Below are positions 51,854-60,870 of a DNA stretch of 64,000 nucleotides, piece after piece; within the stretch, counting starts at the first letter, position 1; every line of letters begins with the position of its first letter. The DNA is from Actinokineospora sp. NBRC 105648 (lineage in GTDB: Bacteria; Actinomycetota; Actinomycetes; Mycobacteriales; Pseudonocardiaceae): NCBI RefSeq assembly GCF_030269645.1, contig NZ_BSTR01000013.1:1-64000 (forward strand), given 5' to 3'. Made by a program: the position numbers and the translations under genes. The notes under the pieces are model-generated. The model saw only the letters and a program-made list of their open reading frames with translations. It was not told the origin of the DNA and made no database searches.

Positions 51854-52705
51854 CGCAACTCCCTCCGCCGGTTGGTCGACGCCCCAGTCGACCACATGGA
51901 CGACCACCGGCGAAACGCCCAGCAGACGGACACGGACCCGCGCCAGCCACGGCTGGCCAACCGCTGCCAGCGGGTGTGGAATCGGGAAGTGGCAGTGATG
52001 CGATAGGCGGTATGTGTGGAAATGTCGGGAGAGCGGCACGGAAGCAGGAGTCGAAGCGAGTGCAAAATCCCACCCCGGCCCACCAAACCGCAGCGGATAG
52101 GCCGCCCCCGCTGGAACGCAAGGCCCGCTACGGATGCTCGATCTAGTGGACTCGCTTCGTGTGGGGGGAGAGCACCGCTAAACTGGCCGGTGGTGGGGAA
52201 TGCCCTTCACCCGCCCTTTTTTCACCACCGCGGTGCTCTAGGGGCCCCACACGAAGCGAGTTCACTAGATCGAGCCCACGCTCTTACTCGGGCAACGAAG
52301 ACGGCAACACCAAAACGAGTCATTAGATCGAGCCCAGCTAGCCACCAGGCAACAAAGCAGCACCTGGGAAAAGCGCGAGAGGGTGGCCTGGGCATAGACC
52401 ACCATCGCGTCCCAGCTGCACCGCCACCCGGCTCCCAACACCCCGACGCGGCACCGTTGCCGCGGCCGGGAGTGTCCACAGTGGTCGGCCTGTCGGGAGA
52501 AGAGCCACCTCGCCTCGTGCCCCGACGTCGCAGGGCACCGTGTGCCCTGGACCGCCGCCACGGTAACGACGTCGTCGAGTCCCAGGTACCTCCGAACGGC
52601 CCAAGCCCGAGTCTCAGCCGTGATCGATGCGTGATCTCTCCGAGACCGAGAGGTCGCCGCACACCCGTGCGGAACCGCCGATCAATCCACAATAGAATGT
52701 CTACT
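51854..52705. other. Long intergenic region with repeats, no gene seen
   Basis: 852 bp. Besides the palindromic element at 52136-52277 it holds a decayed repeat tail (about 52278-52345; TAGATCGAGCCC recurs at 52325-52336). Several reading frames run through it, but none has a convincing start, ribosome-binding site or protein character. The promoter of the alcohol dehydrogenase must lie near its left end. Confidence 0.6.
52136..52277 (+). repeat. Structured palindromic element, type A
   Basis: 142 bp, complete. Outer arms begin GCTCGATCTAGTGGACTCGC and end in the complement (GCGAGTTCACTAGATCGAGC) with one G-T mismatch. The inner stem pairs AGAGCACCGC with GCGGTGCTCT, with TAGGGGCC on the 3' side only, and an apical GGTGGGG/CACCCG-type stem. 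It is nearly identical to the copies at 1-108 and 59370-59507. It lies 429 bp downstream of the minus-strand gene stop at 52706, and unlike other copies no plus-strand gene lies directly upstream. Confidence 0.88.
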
Positions 52706-54919
52706 TCAGACTCCGAACTGGTAGCTCATGCTGGCGTCGTAGCCGCCTGCGTCGAGGAACAGCAGGTGATCCCCCGCGCGCAGCCCCGGGGGCAGCGCGA
52801 GCCCCTCTCGCGGCCGGTCGTGCTCCATGCACAGCCTGCCGAGCACCGCCTCGTCGCCCGGACCGAGTCTGCGCCAGTTCGCGCCGGGTGGGCGCCACAG
52901 GACCGGGTGCGGATGGGTGGTCCAGTCCGGTAGCTCGGCCACCGAAGCGTCCACTACCGCCGCCCGACCTGCCGGACCGTCGCGCACGTCGAGCACCGTG
53001 CTGAACACCGCCATGGCGGGCTCCACCAGGTACTTCCCCGGTTCGAACAGCACCTGGTCGACCGTGCCGAGCCGATCGGTGGCCACCCGCACAGCCCGCA
53101 CCAGCGCGTCGGTCAGGTCCTCGGCCCGCGTAGCCGGTGACCAGCCACCGCCCAGGTCGAGGCACTGCACCCGCACCCCGGCTCGCGCGCACAGGTCGGC
53201 GGCCGCGGTGATCGCAATGGTGAACTCCCGCAGCCACCGCGCCTGGCCGATCCGGCTCGCCGCGCAGTGGAAGTGCAGGCCAATCCGCCCGACCGGGGCT
53301 GCCCGGAGCGCGTCGACCAAGCGCGCCTGGCCGGTTGGGTCACTGACGTCGACACCGAACCTGGACGGGACGCCCGGCGGGGCGAGGCGCACGCCGAGCA
53401 CATCGGTGTGCACCGAGCCGTCCCGGATGAGGTCGACGGTGCGGGTCAGGTCGGCGAGCGAGTCGCAGAAGACGGCGCCGTACTTGGCCGGCACCCCGTC
53501 GAAGCGCCACCACTTGGCCGGGCCGTTGAGCACCACCCGGTCCGCCGGGAACCCGGCCGCGGCGCACCGGCGGGCCTCGGCCTGCGAGATCACCTCTGCG
53601 CCCGCGTCCGCGCGCAGCACCGCGTCGAGCACGCGCGGGTCCGGGTTCGTCTTCACCGAGTAGGCGAACCCGGTCGGCACGCCGCTGGCGCCCGCCACCG
53701 CGCGGGCCACCCCGGTGAGGGCGGCGATCCGGCGGTCGAGAACCGGGCGCAGCAGCACCCGGGCGGGTGAGTCGCCCGGGTCGACGGGCAGCGTGGCGGC
53801 GACGTCGGCGGCGGTCCGCTCGTCGAGGTCGAGCGGTTCGGTGGGCACCGGTCCGGCCGCCAGCCTGCGCGCGAGCACCGGCATGGCCGACGGGTGCTTG
53901 CCGCCGGTCGGCCATGCCGGTGCCCCGGCCGCCCGCGCGCCGAGCAGGCGCGGGGCAGCCGGGATCTCCTCGACGACCCGGACGAAACCGTTGGCGAGCA
54001 ACGACTCCGGCCGGGTGGTGGAACTCCCGGTCGCGGCGGAGACCAGCCGCGCCGGGAGGTTGATCCCCGCCAGGGTGGCGCCGTGCACCCAGGCGGGGAA
54101 GCGGGGGTTGACCTCCAGCAGGTGGCGGTCACCGTCGTCGTCGCGCACCATCTCGACCTCGCCGCCGCCGGTCCAGCCGGTGTGCCGGACGAACTCGACC
54201 AGACCCGCGTGCTCGACCGGCTCGACCGCGCCCGCCCAGGTCTTGCCCTCAGGGGTGACCAGCGTCTTGCGCATGGCCGCCGCGCCGAGCAGCACGCCGT
54301 CCAGGGCGGCGAACACGATCGACTCCTCGACACCGTCGACGTGCTGTTGCAGCAGGACCTCACCCGCGCCCCAGGTGACCCGGGCCCGGTGCAGCGCGCC
54401 GGAGAGCGCCGTCAGGTCGGCGGGCGCGGTCGCCTCGTAGCGCGGACCCTTGACCCAGATCCGCCAGCCGTGCGCGACCGCGAACTCCGTCGCGTCCTCG
54501 ATCCCGGCCGCGAGCAGGTATGCGGGGACCCGCAGACCCAGCAGCCGCGCGGCCTCGACCCCGGGCTTGCGCACGGCGTCGAACGCCGCGACCCCGGGCA
54601 GCAGCAGCGCGCGCTGCCCCGGGTGCCGCTCGGCGAGCAGGGCCGCCTCCAGGTCCAGTCCGGGTACGAACACCGCGTCCTCGGACAGCACCGCGTCGAC
54701 CAACCCGGCGCACGTCGCGGCCAGGTCCGCAGCGGCCCAGTCGGGGCGCACCAGCACGCGGTCGAATACCGTCGCGCTGAGACCGGTGGCCGCCGCGGAG
54801 TAATCCACCGCGACCAACCGAGCCCCCGGCCAGGCGAGCCGGAGCGAACGGGCCACACCCAGCCCGGGCGACGGGTTGGGTCCACTATGGACACCAGAGA
54901 CCAGGACCGTCGGTGCCAC
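52706..54919 (-). CDS. ATP-grasp ligase fused to PLP-dependent (DAP/ornithine-type) decarboxylase
   Basis: About 737 residues. N-terminal ATP-grasp enzyme (about 1-330): nucleotide Lys in IWVKGPRYEATAP, lid QQHVDGVEES, and Mg ligands in GEVEMVRDD and LLEVNPRFPAW. C-terminal fold-III PLP decarboxylase (about 385-737): Lys423 in FAYSVKTNPDP binds PLP, GLHFHCAAS, LDLGGGWSPAT, EPGKYLVEP, Cys in GRLCMEHDRP and GGYDASMSYQFG. ATP-grasp enzymes join a carboxylate to an amine; the decarboxylase removes CO2 from an amino acid, so one product may be fed to the other. GTG starts at 54922 and 54919 are both possible after GAGGGGG. It follows the radical SAM gene directly. The product is unknown. Confidence 0.9.
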   Translation of the reverse strand: MAPTVLVSGVHSGPNPSPGLGVARSLRLAWPGARLVAVDYSAAATGLSATVFDRVLVRPDWAAADLAATCAGLVDAVLSEDAVFVPGLDLEAALLAERHPGQRALLLPGVAAFDAVRKPGVEAARLLGLRVPAYLLAAGIEDATEFAVAHGWRIWVKGPRYEATAPADLTALSGALHRARVTWGAGEVLLQQHVDGVEESIVFAALDGVLLGAAAMRKTLVTPEGKTWAGAVEPVEHAGLVEFVRHTGWTGGGEVEMVRDDDGDRHLLEVNPRFPAWVHGATLAGINLPARLVSAATGSSTTRPESLLANGFVRVVEEIPAAPRLLGARAAGAPAWPTGGKHPSAMPVLARRLAAGPVPTEPLDLDERTAADVAATLPVDPGDSPARVLLRPVLDRRIAALTGVARAVAGASGVPTGFAYSVKTNPDPRVLDAVLRADAGAEVISQAEARRCAAAGFPADRVVLNGPAKWWRFDGVPAKYGAVFCDSLADLTRTVDLIRDGSVHTDVLGVRLAPPGVPSRFGVDVSDPTGQARLVDALRAAPVGRIGLHFHCAASRIGQARWLREFTIAITAAADLCARAGVRVQCLDLGGGWSPATRAEDLTDALVRAVRVATDRLGTVDQVLFEPGKYLVEPAMAVFSTVLDVRDGPAGRAAVVDASVAELPDWTTHPHPVLWRPPGANWRRLGPGDEAVLGRLCMEHDRPREGLALPPGLRAGDHLLFLDAGGYDASMSYQFGV

Positions 54920-54928
54920 CACGCCCCC

Positions 54929-56236
54929 TCAGTGCCCGAGGGCGAAGTAGGCGGCGAGCCGCTCGCCCTCGCGCTCGCGCAACCGGGCCCACAGCTCGGC
55001 GTACTCCGCGGCCGGGATCTCGGAGTAGTCGTCGTTGTGGTCGGAGTAGTCCTGGAACGCGGTCTCGGCGAACTCCTCGGCGGACATCCGGGCCCGGGCC
55101 GCCGCCCAGCGGCCGCGCTCGCCGAGCGGGGTGTGCGGCAGCGGGTAGTAGCGGTAGGCGTCGAAGGCGAGCCGGGGCACCGCGTCGATCAGCGCCAGCG
55201 TCTGCCGGGCGTGCGCGCCGGTCTCGCCGGGCCAGCCGATGCCGATCGACGCCCGGAGCACGTAGCCCGTGTCCAGCGCGCGGTTGAGCACGTCGGTGGC
55301 CGCGGCCCGCAGCACCCCCTTGGCCAGCCGCTTCCTGGTCTCCGGCGCGGCCGACTCGACCCCGACGTAGAGCGAGCGGAAGCCCGCGCGGTACATGAGC
55401 GCGAGCAGGTCGGGGTAGCGCTCGAGGTCGGTGAGCTGGACGTCGCAGCCGAACCGGAACGGGGCGCCGTCGGCGATCATCCGGGCGCAGAACTCGCGGA
55501 CCCGCTCCTGGGCGCGGTCGATGAAGCAGTCGTCGACGAAGTAGAAGCCGCGCGCGCCGGTGGCGGAATTCAGCGACCACAGGTCGGTGTGCAGCCTGGC
55601 CGCCGAGACAAATCGAAAACGGGCACCCGGGTATTGCGCGTTGAGATAGCAGAATGTGCACCGGCGGGTACACCCGCGCGCGGAGGCGACGTGGATACCG
55701 GGGACGCCCATGTTCGGCCAGCTGCGCGCCGGGTGGACGTAGCCGGGCAGCTCGGGCCACCAGCTGGGGACGCCGACGTCGTCGAGCGAGATCGGCTCGG
55801 CGCCGTGCACCAGCCCGGCCGGGCGCGACCGGTCGGCCAGCCAGGAGACCAGCGCTTGCTCGCCGTCGCCGAGGAAGATCGTGCGCACACCGCGCCAGAT
55901 CGGGCTCGCCGGATCCGGGAAAGTGCTGACCAGGGGCCCACCCGCGATGATCGGGACACCCGGGGCGACCGCGCGCAGGTGGTCGACGGCGGCCCGGAAC
56001 CGGCGCGCGCCGACCCCCTGCTTGGCGGTGAAACCCACCACCGTCGGGGGTGCGACGACCAGCTCGGCGTCCAGGCTCGCGGCGACGTCTTGGCCGTTCA
56101 GGTCGAGCACCCGAACCTCGTGCCCGACCGCGCGGAGCGCGTGACCGATGGTCAACGCACCCCACGGCGGGAACGCGCGCGGATCGACATCGTCGTAGAT
56201 CCCCGGATGGATGAGCAACACCCGTTCACCGAGCAT
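54929..56236 (-). CDS. B12-binding-type radical SAM enzyme
   Basis: 435 residues. N-terminal Rossmann-like domain (about 1-140; LIHPGIYDD, FPPWGALTIGHALRAVGHEV) of the cobalamin-binding class, though a DxHxxG motif is not evident. The radical SAM core has Cys189, Cys193 and Cys196 in GCTRRCTFCYLNA for the 4Fe-4S cluster, then GFYFVDDCFIDR, LYVGVESAAPETRKRL and ASIGIGWPGET. Such enzymes methylate or rearrange unactivated carbons. The ATG at 56236 follows GGGGGAGG. It is the first gene of a two-gene unit with the ATP-grasp/decarboxylase fusion. No transporter or resistance gene is adjacent. Confidence 0.9.
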   Translation of the reverse strand: MLGERVLLIHPGIYDDVDPRAFPPWGALTIGHALRAVGHEVRVLDLNGQDVAASLDAELVVAPPTVVGFTAKQGVGARRFRAAVDHLRAVAPGVPIIAGGPLVSTFPDPASPIWRGVRTIFLGDGEQALVSWLADRSRPAGLVHGAEPISLDDVGVPSWWPELPGYVHPARSWPNMGVPGIHVASARGCTRRCTFCYLNAQYPGARFRFVSAARLHTDLWSLNSATGARGFYFVDDCFIDRAQERVREFCARMIADGAPFRFGCDVQLTDLERYPDLLALMYRAGFRSLYVGVESAAPETRKRLAKGVLRAAATDVLNRALDTGYVLRASIGIGWPGETGAHARQTLALIDAVPRLAFDAYRYYPLPHTPLGERGRWAAARARMSAEEFAETAFQDYSDHNDDYSEIPAAEYAELWARLREREGERLAAYFALGH

Positions 56237-56549
56237 GACGCCTCCCCCTCGTCAAAATAGGGTGTCGCGGCATTTCCGAGACCTGTTACCCCCGGCCACA
56301 TATCGATGCACCAGGCATTAACACATTCCCCCAACTTGTCACCCCGAACGAACCAAACGAATTCCCGAACCGACGAACCAACCTTCACGGAAAGTGAACG
56401 AGCCACCCACAGGCTGCGCCGACAGGGGACCCAGAGACCCAAGCCGCCACACGGAAGGGTGGGATCAGGCTGCCCGCCATCACCCATCCGACACCGTGCT
56501 GTCGTTTTTCCGCTGGTAGGAGCGCCCGCGACGGACGATGCTGGACGCC
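56237..56549. other. Divergent intergenic region, lower GC
   Basis: About 310 bp between the radical SAM gene (minus) and the Ada-AlkA gene (plus). It is less GC-rich than its surroundings, with ACGAACCAAACGAATTCC-like stretches, as expected for promoters. No gene or clear palindrome was found. Confidence 0.5.
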
Positions 56550-58016
56550 ATGCACTCCGACACCGAGCGCTGCGTCCGCGCCGTCCAGTCCCGCGACGCC
56601 CGCTTCGACGGCTGGTTCTTCACCGCCGTCGTCACCACCGGCGTCTACTGCAGGCCCAGCTGCCCGGTCGCGCCGCCCAAGCCGGTGAACATGCGGTTCT
56701 ACCCGAGCTCGGCGGCGGCCCAGCAGGCCGGTTTCCGGGCGTGCAAGCGGTGCAGGCCGGACGCCACCCCCGGCTCGCCGCAGTGGAACGAGCGCGCCGA
56801 CCTCGTCGGCCGCGCCATGCGCCTCATCGCCGACGGGGTCGTGGACAACGGCGGCGTCACCGCCCTGGCCACCCGACTCGGCTACAGCGTCCGCCAGGTC
56901 GAACGCCAACTCCGCGCCGAACTCGGCGCGGGCCCGCTGGCACTGGCGCGGGCCCAACGAGCGCAAACAGCCCGGATCCTCATCGAAACCACCCCCCTGA
57001 CCATGACAGACGTATCAGTGGCGGCGGGGTTCGGGAGCCTGCGGGCGTTCAACGAGACCGTGCGCGAGATCTTCGCCCTGTCCCCCACAGAGCTGCGACA
57101 ACGCACCGCCAAGCGCACCCGGGCAACCCCCGGCGGCCTGTCCGTACGACTCCCGTTCCGCGCGCCGCTGTGCCCGGACAACCTCTTCGGCCACCTGGCC
57201 GCCACCGGCATCCCCGGCGTCGAGGAATGGCGCGACGGCGCCTACCGCCGCACGCTCCGCCTGCCCAACGGCCACGGCATCGTCGCCCTGCGCCCACTAC
57301 CCGACCACATCCGCTGCGACCTGTCCCTGGCCGACCTGCGCGACCTCCCGGTCGCCATCGCCCGCTGCCGCCGCCTCTTGGACCTCGACGCCGACCCGAC
57401 AGCCGTGGACGACCAACTGTCCACCGACCCGGCCCTGGCCCCCTTGATCGCCAAGAACCCCGGCCGACGCGTCCCCCGCACGGTCGACGGCCCGGAGCTG
57501 GCGGTCCGCGCCGTCCTGGGCCAACAGGTCTCCACCCAGGCCGCCCGCACCCACGCCTCCCGCTTGGTACAGGCACACGGCGAGGAAATCGAGGACACCG
57601 AAGGCGGCCTGACCCACCTCTTCCCCACTCCCGAGGCACTGGCCGACCTGGACCCCGAGTCCCTAGCCCTCCCCCGCTCCCGCCGCCGCACCCTGATCGC
57701 ACTGGTGGAAGCCCTCACCACAACCCCCTTGGACCTCACCCCGGGCGCGGACTGGGAGGCGGCAAGGGAACGACTGCACGCCCTCCCCGGCTTCGGCCCC
57801 TGGACAGTGGAAACCATCGCCATGCGCGCCCTCGGCGACCCGGACGCCTTCATCCCCACCGACCTGGGCATCAAGGCAGCGGCGGAATCCCTTGACCTGC
57901 CAACATCTCCACGCGCCCTGACCGAACACGCCACCGCCTGGCGCCCGTGGCGCTCCTACGCCACCCAGTACCTCTGGGCCACCAGCACCCACCCCATCAA
58001 CCACCTACCCGCATAA
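56550..58016 (+). CDS. alkA: Ada-type regulator fused to AlkA DNA-3-methyladenine glycosylase
   Basis: About 488 residues. Ada-N zinc domain: Cys34 and Cys38 in GVYCRPSCPV and Cys65/Cys68 in ACKRCRP, which accept methyl from phosphotriesters. AraC-type helix-turn-helix (about 90-185; MTDVSVAAGFGSLRAFNETV). AlkA N-domain and HhH-GPD glycosylase with LPGFGPWTVETIAMRALGD and catalytic Asp in AFIPTDLGIK. It senses alkylation and excises alkylated bases. An ATG at 56538 is an alternative; the family usually starts at MHSDTERC. Monocistronic, ended 50 bp before the IS element. Confidence 0.92.
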   Translation: MHSDTERCVRAVQSRDARFDGWFFTAVVTTGVYCRPSCPVAPPKPVNMRFYPSSAAAQQAGFRACKRCRPDATPGSPQWNERADLVGRAMRLIADGVVDNGGVTALATRLGYSVRQVERQLRAELGAGPLALARAQRAQTARILIETTPLTMTDVSVAAGFGSLRAFNETVREIFALSPTELRQRTAKRTRATPGGLSVRLPFRAPLCPDNLFGHLAATGIPGVEEWRDGAYRRTLRLPNGHGIVALRPLPDHIRCDLSLADLRDLPVAIARCRRLLDLDADPTAVDDQLSTDPALAPLIAKNPGRRVPRTVDGPELAVRAVLGQQVSTQAARTHASRLVQAHGEEIEDTEGGLTHLFPTPEALADLDPESLALPRSRRRTLIALVEALTTTPLDLTPGADWEAARERLHALPGFGPWTVETIAMRALGDPDAFIPTDLGIKAAAESLDLPTSPRALTEHATAWRPWRSYATQYLWATSTHPINHLPA

Positions 58017-58129
58017 CCCACGCCCAGCACCACACCGCGCACCGCACCGCACCGCACACCGACCTCTGAGGTGCTTCGAAGTTTCCGGACAGTGAACCAA
58101 GGTAGAATTGGGTTCTCTGGAAGGGGACG

Positions 58130-58423
58130 ATGTTGGCGCGGTCGAGGAGGAGTTTCTCTCGGGAGTATCGGGAGGAAGCTGCGAAGTTGGTGATCGAGAC
58201 CGGGCGTCCGATCGCACAGGTGGCGAAGGAGTTGGGTGTCGGTGAGGTCAGTCTCGGAAAGTGGGTGAAGGACTATCGTGCGTCGCAGGGTGGCGAGGAG
58301 TCGCCGTTGACTGTGTCGGAGCGGGCGAGATTGCGGGAGTTGGAGCGGGAAGCGCGTGATCTGAGGCTGGAGAACGAGTTCCTGAAAAAAGCTGCCGCGT
58401 ACTTTGCCAAGGATCATCGGTGA
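58130..58423 (+). CDS. IS3-family transposase OrfA
   Basis: 97 residues: helix-turn-helix (REEAAKLVIETGRPIAQVAK, LGVGEVSLGKWVK) followed by a leucine-zipper coiled coil (ARLRELEREARDLRLENEFL) ending KKAAAYFAKDHR. It binds the inverted repeats. The stop overlaps the OrfB start (GTGA). A run of six A at 58385-58390 lies near the end and may allow -1 slippage to give an OrfAB fusion, although the phase is not the canonical A-AAA-AAG. Confidence 0.93.
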   Translation: MLARSRRSFSREYREEAAKLVIETGRPIAQVAKELGVGEVSLGKWVKDYRASQGGEESPLTVSERARLRELEREARDLRLENEFLKKAAAYFAKDHR

Positions 58424-59340
58424 GCGACAAGTTCGAGTTCATCGACGCACAGCACGCACCCGACAATACGGACTCCCCGACATCGTTGCCGGTCACGCGG
58501 ATGTGTCGACTTCTCGGCATATCGCGGTCGGGCTTCTACGAATGGAGGACTCGCCCAACCTCGGCCACCCTGGTGCGTCGGAGCGGACTGTCGCGGTTGA
58601 TCACGTCGTTCTTCGAGGCGTCCGACGGTACCTACGGCTATCGGCGGATCCACGCCGATCTGGCGGCCCAGGGCGTGCGGTGCGGGCCCGAGTTGGTACG
58701 TCAGGTCATGCGTGAGCTGGGGCTTCGAGCGTGTCAGCCCCGGCCGTGGCGGTTCTCACTGACCGCCGACGACGGCCAGGTCCACGACATCCCCGACCTG
58801 GTCCGGCGAGATTTCACCGCCGAGGCGCCGGGCCGGAAGGCCGTGGGCGACATCACCTACATCCCGACCGACGAAGGGTGGCTCTATCTCGCCACCGTCA
58901 TCGATTGCCACACCAGGGCCGTGACCGGTTGGGCCATGGACGACAACTACAAGACTCCCCTGATCGACACCGCGATCCGCCACGCCGCCGGCAAGGGCCT
59001 CCTGGCCGACAACGCGATATTCCACTCCGACCGCGGCAGCAATTACACCTCGGCCACCTTCGCCGCCACCCTCACATCACTGCGAATCCGACAGTCCGTG
59101 GGCCGCACCGGAATCTGCTATGACAACGCCCTCGCGGAATCCTTCTTCGCCACCCTGAAAAACGAACTCGTCCACCGCACCCGCTACCCCACCCGCGAAC
59201 ACGCCCGCCAAGACATTGCCCGATACATCGAACTCCGCTACAATTCCAGACGCCGTCACTCCGCACTGGGATACCGCACACCACGAGAAGTGCACCACGC
59301 ATACCATGCTCGACAATCAGCAGCTCCAGTCGCTGTTTAG
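58420..59340 (+). CDS. IS3-family transposase OrfB (DDE integrase)
   Basis: 306 residues. N-terminal HTH_21-like region (MCRLLGISRSGFYEW, DGTYGYRRIHADL) then the rve integrase core with the catalytic triad: Asp in VGDITYIPT, Asp in FHSDRGSNYTS and Glu in NALAESFFATLK. The C terminus YNSRRRHSALGYRTP is typical. The GTG at 58420 is in the -1 frame relative to OrfA. Confidence 0.94.
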   Translation: MSDKFEFIDAQHAPDNTDSPTSLPVTRMCRLLGISRSGFYEWRTRPTSATLVRRSGLSRLITSFFEASDGTYGYRRIHADLAAQGVRCGPELVRQVMRELGLRACQPRPWRFSLTADDGQVHDIPDLVRRDFTAEAPGRKAVGDITYIPTDEGWLYLATVIDCHTRAVTGWAMDDNYKTPLIDTAIRHAAGKGLLADNAIFHSDRGSNYTSATFAATLTSLRIRQSVGRTGICYDNALAESFFATLKNELVHRTRYPTREHARQDIARYIELRYNSRRRHSALGYRTPREVHHAYHARQSAAPVAV

Positions 59341-59369
59341 TCACTGTCCGGAGACTTCGGGGCACCCCA

Positions 59370-59507
59370 ATCTAGTGGACTCGCTTCGTGTGGGGGAGGA
59401 GTACCGCTAAACTTGACCCTGTGGTGGGGATGCCCTTCACCCCACGCTTTTTCCCCACCGCGGTGCTCTAGGGGCCCCACACGAAGCGAGTTCACTAGAT
59501 CGAGCCC
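59370..59507 (+). repeat. Structured palindromic element, type A (IS-adjacent)
   Basis: 138 bp; same outer arms as 52136-52277 apart from the five bases lost at the IS junction. The inner stem pairs GAGTACCGC with GCGGTGCTC, a G-U-type change relative to the perfect pair at 52136. TAGGGGCC is on the 3' side. With the element at 59606 and a ~98 bp spacer carrying its own CGGGCAG/CTGCCCG stem it forms the second composite repeat. Confidence 0.87.
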
Positions 59508-59605
59508 TGCTTGTAAATCGGGCAGCCCAAGCGACGAGCCGCCGAAGACGGTCGACCGTAGGTCGGTGTGCGGCACACCCTCCGAGCTGCCCGAGTAAGA
59601 GCGGG

Positions 59606-59744
59606 GCTCGATTGGCTGGACTGCCTTCGCGCGGGGCCCCTGGAGCACCGCGGTGGGGAAAAAGCGTGGGGTGAAGGGCATCCCCACACACGGCAAGTTT
59701 AGCGGTGCTCTCCCCCCACACGAAGGCAGTCCACCCAATCGAGC
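59606..59744 (-). repeat. Structured palindromic element, type B (second copy)
   Basis: 139 bp, inverted relative to the preceding element. Arms 59610-59625 (GATTGGCTGGACTGCC) and 59725-59740 (GGCAGTCCACCCAATC). Relative to 211-226/327-342, C-to-T and A-to-C changes in the left arm are matched by G-to-A and T-to-G in the right arm; one further change is unmatched. The inner stem GAGCACCGC/GCGGTGCTC is perfect. It lies 201 bp downstream of the MoaF-like gene stop. The tail to 59789 matches 347-395. Confidence 0.87.
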
Positions 59745-59800
59745 ACAAACGTAGCGGGTCTTGCGTACCAGCGGGCTCGGCATTTAGAGATTGAAGGTAA

Positions 59801-59824
59801 AGGCAAGGGCAAGGGCAAGGGCAG
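59801..59824. repeat. Short GGCAAG tandem repeat
   Basis: Three copies of a GGCAAG hexamer plus a partial one directly after the composite palindromic repeat, at the same relative place as the 14-bp array at 398-447. Sequence from here to 59944 shows no gene. Confidence 0.7.
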
Positions 59825-59944
59825 GGTTGGTGGTGCGGTTTGTGGGTGGAAAGGCTGAGGGCGCAGCGGATGTGTTCCGCTGCGCCCTCGTCTCCGCTGC
59901 TCGCGACTCGACCTTCGTCAGTCGCCGTGCTGTGAGCCGGCCGG

Positions 59945-60733
59945 TCAGTCGATTGCCGGGTCGTATTCGTTCGGGTGGACTGTGTTGCTCAGCATTCGGC
60001 CGTGGGCGCCGAAGGTGAAGTGGGTTGGGGTTTGGCCGGTCTCGTCGAGTCCGAACAGGACTCCGTGGGACCGGAGCCTGCGTGCGTCGCGGTGGTCGGC
60101 GACCGTTACTGAAGCGCAGGGGATGACCTTCTCGCGCCAGGTGAAGACGTAGATGCCGGGGCGGAGCTCGTACACCGTGTTCTCGTCGGTGTCCGCTAGG
60201 CCCTTCTCCGGGCCCGCGAGGCACTGCCAGGTGTACCAGTGCCTGCTCAGGTAGACGTGCTCGTAGGCGTGGGCCTCGCTGTAGATCCACATCGCCCGCC
60301 TGCCGATGAGGGCGGTGCTGGGGGCGGGGGTCTCGCCCCGGACGTCGACGCCCTGGATGGTGGCGGGGGTGAAGGTCTGGGTGACCCGGGGGCGACCGTC
60401 GCCGATCGTGGTGCGGACCTCGAGGGCGCGGCCGAAGCGGGTGTCGAGGAACAGGGACACGGCCTGCTGGTGGTTCGCCTGCGCGTGCAGCTGCACGTAG
60501 TAGAGGCCGTCGTCGACCAGGAAGGTCTCGCACTGGTCCACACCGCCGTCCCACTCGACCCGGGTGCCGGTGAAGGACGCGGTCAGGGTGCTGCCGTCGG
60601 GGCGCTCCAGGACCAGCGTGCTGCCGTGCAGGTCACCCACGGTCGGGGCCTTGTTGGCGTCGAAACCCGGGGCCAGGCCGTCGAGCGGCAGCCAGGTCGA
60701 GGTGTCGGACAGGGAGAGCGCGGTGTCGGTCAT
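59945..60733 (-). CDS. MoaF family protein
   Basis: 262 residues, apparently two related beta-barrel halves (about 35-115 and 165-255), a layout I associate with MoaF proteins. Blocks: WLPLDGLAPGFDANKAP, GSTLVLERPDGSTLTASFTG and, in the second half, NTVYELRPGIYVFTWREKVI. Soluble, no signal. The ATG at 60733 follows AAGGGA by 6 nt. MoaF was linked to molybdenum-dependent metabolism in Klebsiella, but its reaction is not known to me. It is divergent from the SDR gene. Confidence 0.78.
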   Translation of the reverse strand: MTDTALSLSDTSTWLPLDGLAPGFDANKAPTVGDLHGSTLVLERPDGSTLTASFTGTRVEWDGGVDQCETFLVDDGLYYVQLHAQANHQQAVSLFLDTRFGRALEVRTTIGDGRPRVTQTFTPATIQGVDVRGETPAPSTALIGRRAMWIYSEAHAYEHVYLSRHWYTWQCLAGPEKGLADTDENTVYELRPGIYVFTWREKVIPCASVTVADHRDARRLRSHGVLFGLDETGQTPTHFTFGAHGRMLSNTVHPNEYDPAID

Positions 60734-60870
60734 GACGGTCCCTTCTCAGCGGGTTGCTCAGCAGTGTTGGCCGTGCGGCGCCCGGGCGGAACCGGGATGG
60801 GAACCGCCGTGCGGTCGCGGTCAAAGACGGTGCAGTGGGTGGCAACCGGAGCACCCCGGGAGCGCCCAGG

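Larger units (their letters stand above)
58067..59369 (+). mobile_element. IS3-family insertion sequence
   Basis: 1,303 bp bounded by imperfect inverted repeats of about 29 bp: left TGAGGTGCTTCGAAGTTTCC (58067 on), right (read inward from 59369) TGGGGTGCCCCGAAGTCTCC. Both continue GGACAGTGA. It encodes OrfA and OrfB in overlapping frames. An obvious target duplication was not found (flanks CTC and ATC). Its right end abuts exactly the outer arm of a type A palindromic element at 59370, whose first bases GCTCG are missing, so it inserted into that repeat with a small deletion. Both genes appear intact and it may be active. Confidence 0.9.

Noticed and set aside
52265-52692. Several 90-156-residue minus-strand frames in 52222-52692
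   Set aside because: They overlap one another in different frames and run through repeat DNA; none has a start signal or protein-like composition.
58380-58395. Canonical A-AAA-AAG programmed frameshift in the IS element
   Set aside because: Six A residues are present but the reading phase gives AAA-AAA-GCT, so the classic heptamer is out of register; slippage is possible, but the GTGA overlap alone could couple translation.
58058-59378. Target-site duplication of the IS element
   Set aside because: Flanking triplets CTC and ATC do not match, and the adjacent repeat lost a few bases; no duplication can be claimed.
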